From positions 1 to 64,000 of the forward strand of contig CACONH010000002.1 in the NCBI GenBank assembly GCA_902628495.1: a DNA stretch of 64,000 nt. Direction: 5' to 3'. The DNA comes from an uncultured Pelagibacteraceae bacterium. GTDB lineage: Bacteria > Pseudomonadota > Alphaproteobacteria > Pelagibacterales > Pelagibacteraceae. The notes under the pieces were generated by a model that had not been told where the DNA came from, made no database searches, and was given only the letters and a program-made list of their open reading frames with translations. Both the position numbers and the translations under genes were made by a program. Every line of letters starts with the position of its first letter. Position 1 is the stretch's first letter. This document shows, in pieces, positions 63,111-64,000 of the stretch.

Positions 63111-64000
63111 ATCTAAAAATGACATTATAGATTATTTTGCATCAGGTATTAAACAAGATGAATTAATAGGTGTGGAGAATGAGCAGTTTTTATTCAATGT
63201 TAAAACAAACAAAAGAGCTGAATATGAAAATATTAAAAGATTATTTAAAATTTTTATAACTAAATTTGGTTGGCAAGAAATTAAAGAAAATGAAAATTTA
63301 ATAGGGTTAAAATATAATGGTAAATCAATATCGCTAGAGCCTGGAAATCAAATTGAGTTATCAGGGGATAAATTAAAAAATATTCATGAGGTTTGTGTAG
63401 AGTTACACAATTTTCAAAAAGAATTAGACTCAGCTTGTTTTGATACTAATTTAACAAATATGGCAACAGGGTACGATCCTGTGACTAAATTAAAGGACGC
63501 ACCCAATAATCCGAAAGAAAGATATAAAATAATGACAAATGAAATGCCAAAAGGTGGCGAGCTAAGTTTGAATATGATGTATCAAACATCTGGAACACAA
63601 GTAAATATGGACTATAGCTCTGAAGAAGATTTTAAAAAAAAATTTAAGTTGATGTGCTACTTAACACCTTTAACAATTGGTATATTTGCTAATTCAGCTG
63701 TATATGAAAACAGAGCAAGTGGTTATTTATCTTACCGTGCAAAAGTCTGGCAAAATACAGCAAGAGCAGGTCTACCAAAAATATTTTTAGAAAACATGGA
63801 TTTTGAAAAATATGCAGATTTTATTATTAAATTTCCTTTATTGTTTATTGAAAAAAATAACTCTTACCATTATGGGGGTGACCAAACATTCAAAGACTTT
63901 ATGGAGGGAAATTTACAATCAAACAAATCCATACCGACTGATAAGGACCTTGGACTGCATTTAAGTACAATATTTACCGAGGTAAGATTAAAAAAATATT
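63100..64000 (+). CDS. gshA: Glutamate-cysteine ligase, 3' end outside the window
   Basis: First step of glutathione synthesis. About 300 residues are visible. The type is the plant/alphaproteobacterial GCL: MATGYDPVTKLKDAPNNPKE, NEMPKGGELSLNMMYQTSGT followed by QVNMDYSSEEDF, then ENRASGYLSYRAKVWQ are its conserved blocks. The ATG at 63100 lies inside the end of the GATase gene (11-bp overlap). The frame stays open to the window edge. Confidence 0.9.
   Translation, partial: MEIKSKNDIIDYFASGIKQDELIGVENEQFLFNVKTNKRAEYENIKRLFKIFITKFGWQEIKENENLIGLKYNGKSISLEPGNQIELSGDKLKNIHEVCVELHNFQKELDSACFDTNLTNMATGYDPVTKLKDAPNNPKERYKIMTNEMPKGGELSLNMMYQTSGTQVNMDYSSEEDFKKKFKLMCYLTPLTIGIFANSAVYENRASGYLSYRAKVWQNTARAGLPKIFLENMDFEKYADFIIKFPLLFIEKNNSYHYGGDQTFKDFMEGNLQSNKSIPTDKDLGLHLSTIFTEVRLKKY

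Overview
This window looks like a piece of a small, streamlined marine alphaproteobacterial chromosome, most likely SAR11 ('Candidatus Pelagibacter' type). Reasons: very AT-rich DNA with A/T-ending codons, almost no intergenic space, stop/start overlaps of 1-11 bp throughout, no gene-free stretch above 300 bp (the largest gap is about 195 bp), many uptake systems for small organic nutrients, and the order leuA-mreB-mreC-mreD-mrdA-rodA seen in many alphaproteobacteria. I see no tRNA, rRNA, CRISPR, insertion sequence, prophage or integrase. The taxonomic call rests on style and gene content, not on a marker-gene comparison.

Layout. 1-1050: 3' part of a membrane protein. 1116-4290: thyX and a secreted repeat protein with a C-terminal autotransporter-like barrel. 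4293-9649: an Mrp-type ATPase on the minus strand, then hflK-hflC-DUF2065-degP-miaA. 9688-20207: a long plus-strand run for branched-chain amino acids (ilvB, ilvH, ilvC, leuA) and cell shape/wall elongation (mreB, mreC, mreD, mrdA, rodA). 20251-23996: a translationally coupled set (DadA-like oxidase, EamA permease, HDAC-like deacylase, msrB, small membrane protein). 23988-28056: glutaredoxin, DUF2805, LysE exporter, ProC-like reductase, a polybasic acetyltransferase-like protein, a secreted gamma-glutamylcyclotransferase-like protein and TerC. 28172-30972: TRAP transporter dctP-dctQ-dctM. 30969-34665: TPR protein, 5-oxoprolinase pxpA divergent from pxpB-pxpC-panB. 34669-37837: orphan LivK-type binding protein divergent from eutA-like and doeA-like genes. 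37881-42387: a PotABCD-type ABC importer. 42395-49646: FadN-type beta-oxidation protein, membrane cyclophilin, secreted HExxH protein, agmatinase-family ureohydrolase, aldehyde dehydrogenase, ArgE-type deacylase. 49674-55538: CsaA, aconitase, YfgM-like, BamB, cupin-like and YjbQ proteins. 55535-58091 (minus): photolyase and diaminopropionate ammonia-lyase. 58226-64000: glyoxalase I, a two-gene GMC dehydrogenase operon, GpsA-like protein, class I glutamine amidotransferase and the 5' part of gshA.

How it fits together. Much of the accessory content points to scavenging nitrogen-containing solutes: polyamine-type import, ureohydrolase plus aldehyde dehydrogenase, ectoine-hydrolase-like and EutA-like proteins, 5-oxoproline hydrolysis, diaminopropionate cleavage and several amino-acid-type oxidoreductases and transporters. 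A second thread is glutathione: gshA, glyoxalase I, glutaredoxin, a GGCT-fold protein and 5-oxoprolinase could close a gamma-glutamyl loop.

The most unusual signals are in the compact regulatory DNA. All eight convergent gene pairs overlap or abut within 3 bp, four of them with both stop codons inside TTAA or TTAATTAA. Tight divergent junctions carry near-symmetric -10 elements that would give leaderless or nearly leaderless mRNAs. Hairpins are packed against the start codons of ilvB, the lysE-type gene, dctQ and the potB-like gene, where a Shine-Dalgarno sequence would normally be. The GMC dehydrogenase operon has stacked palindromes plus a leader hairpin.
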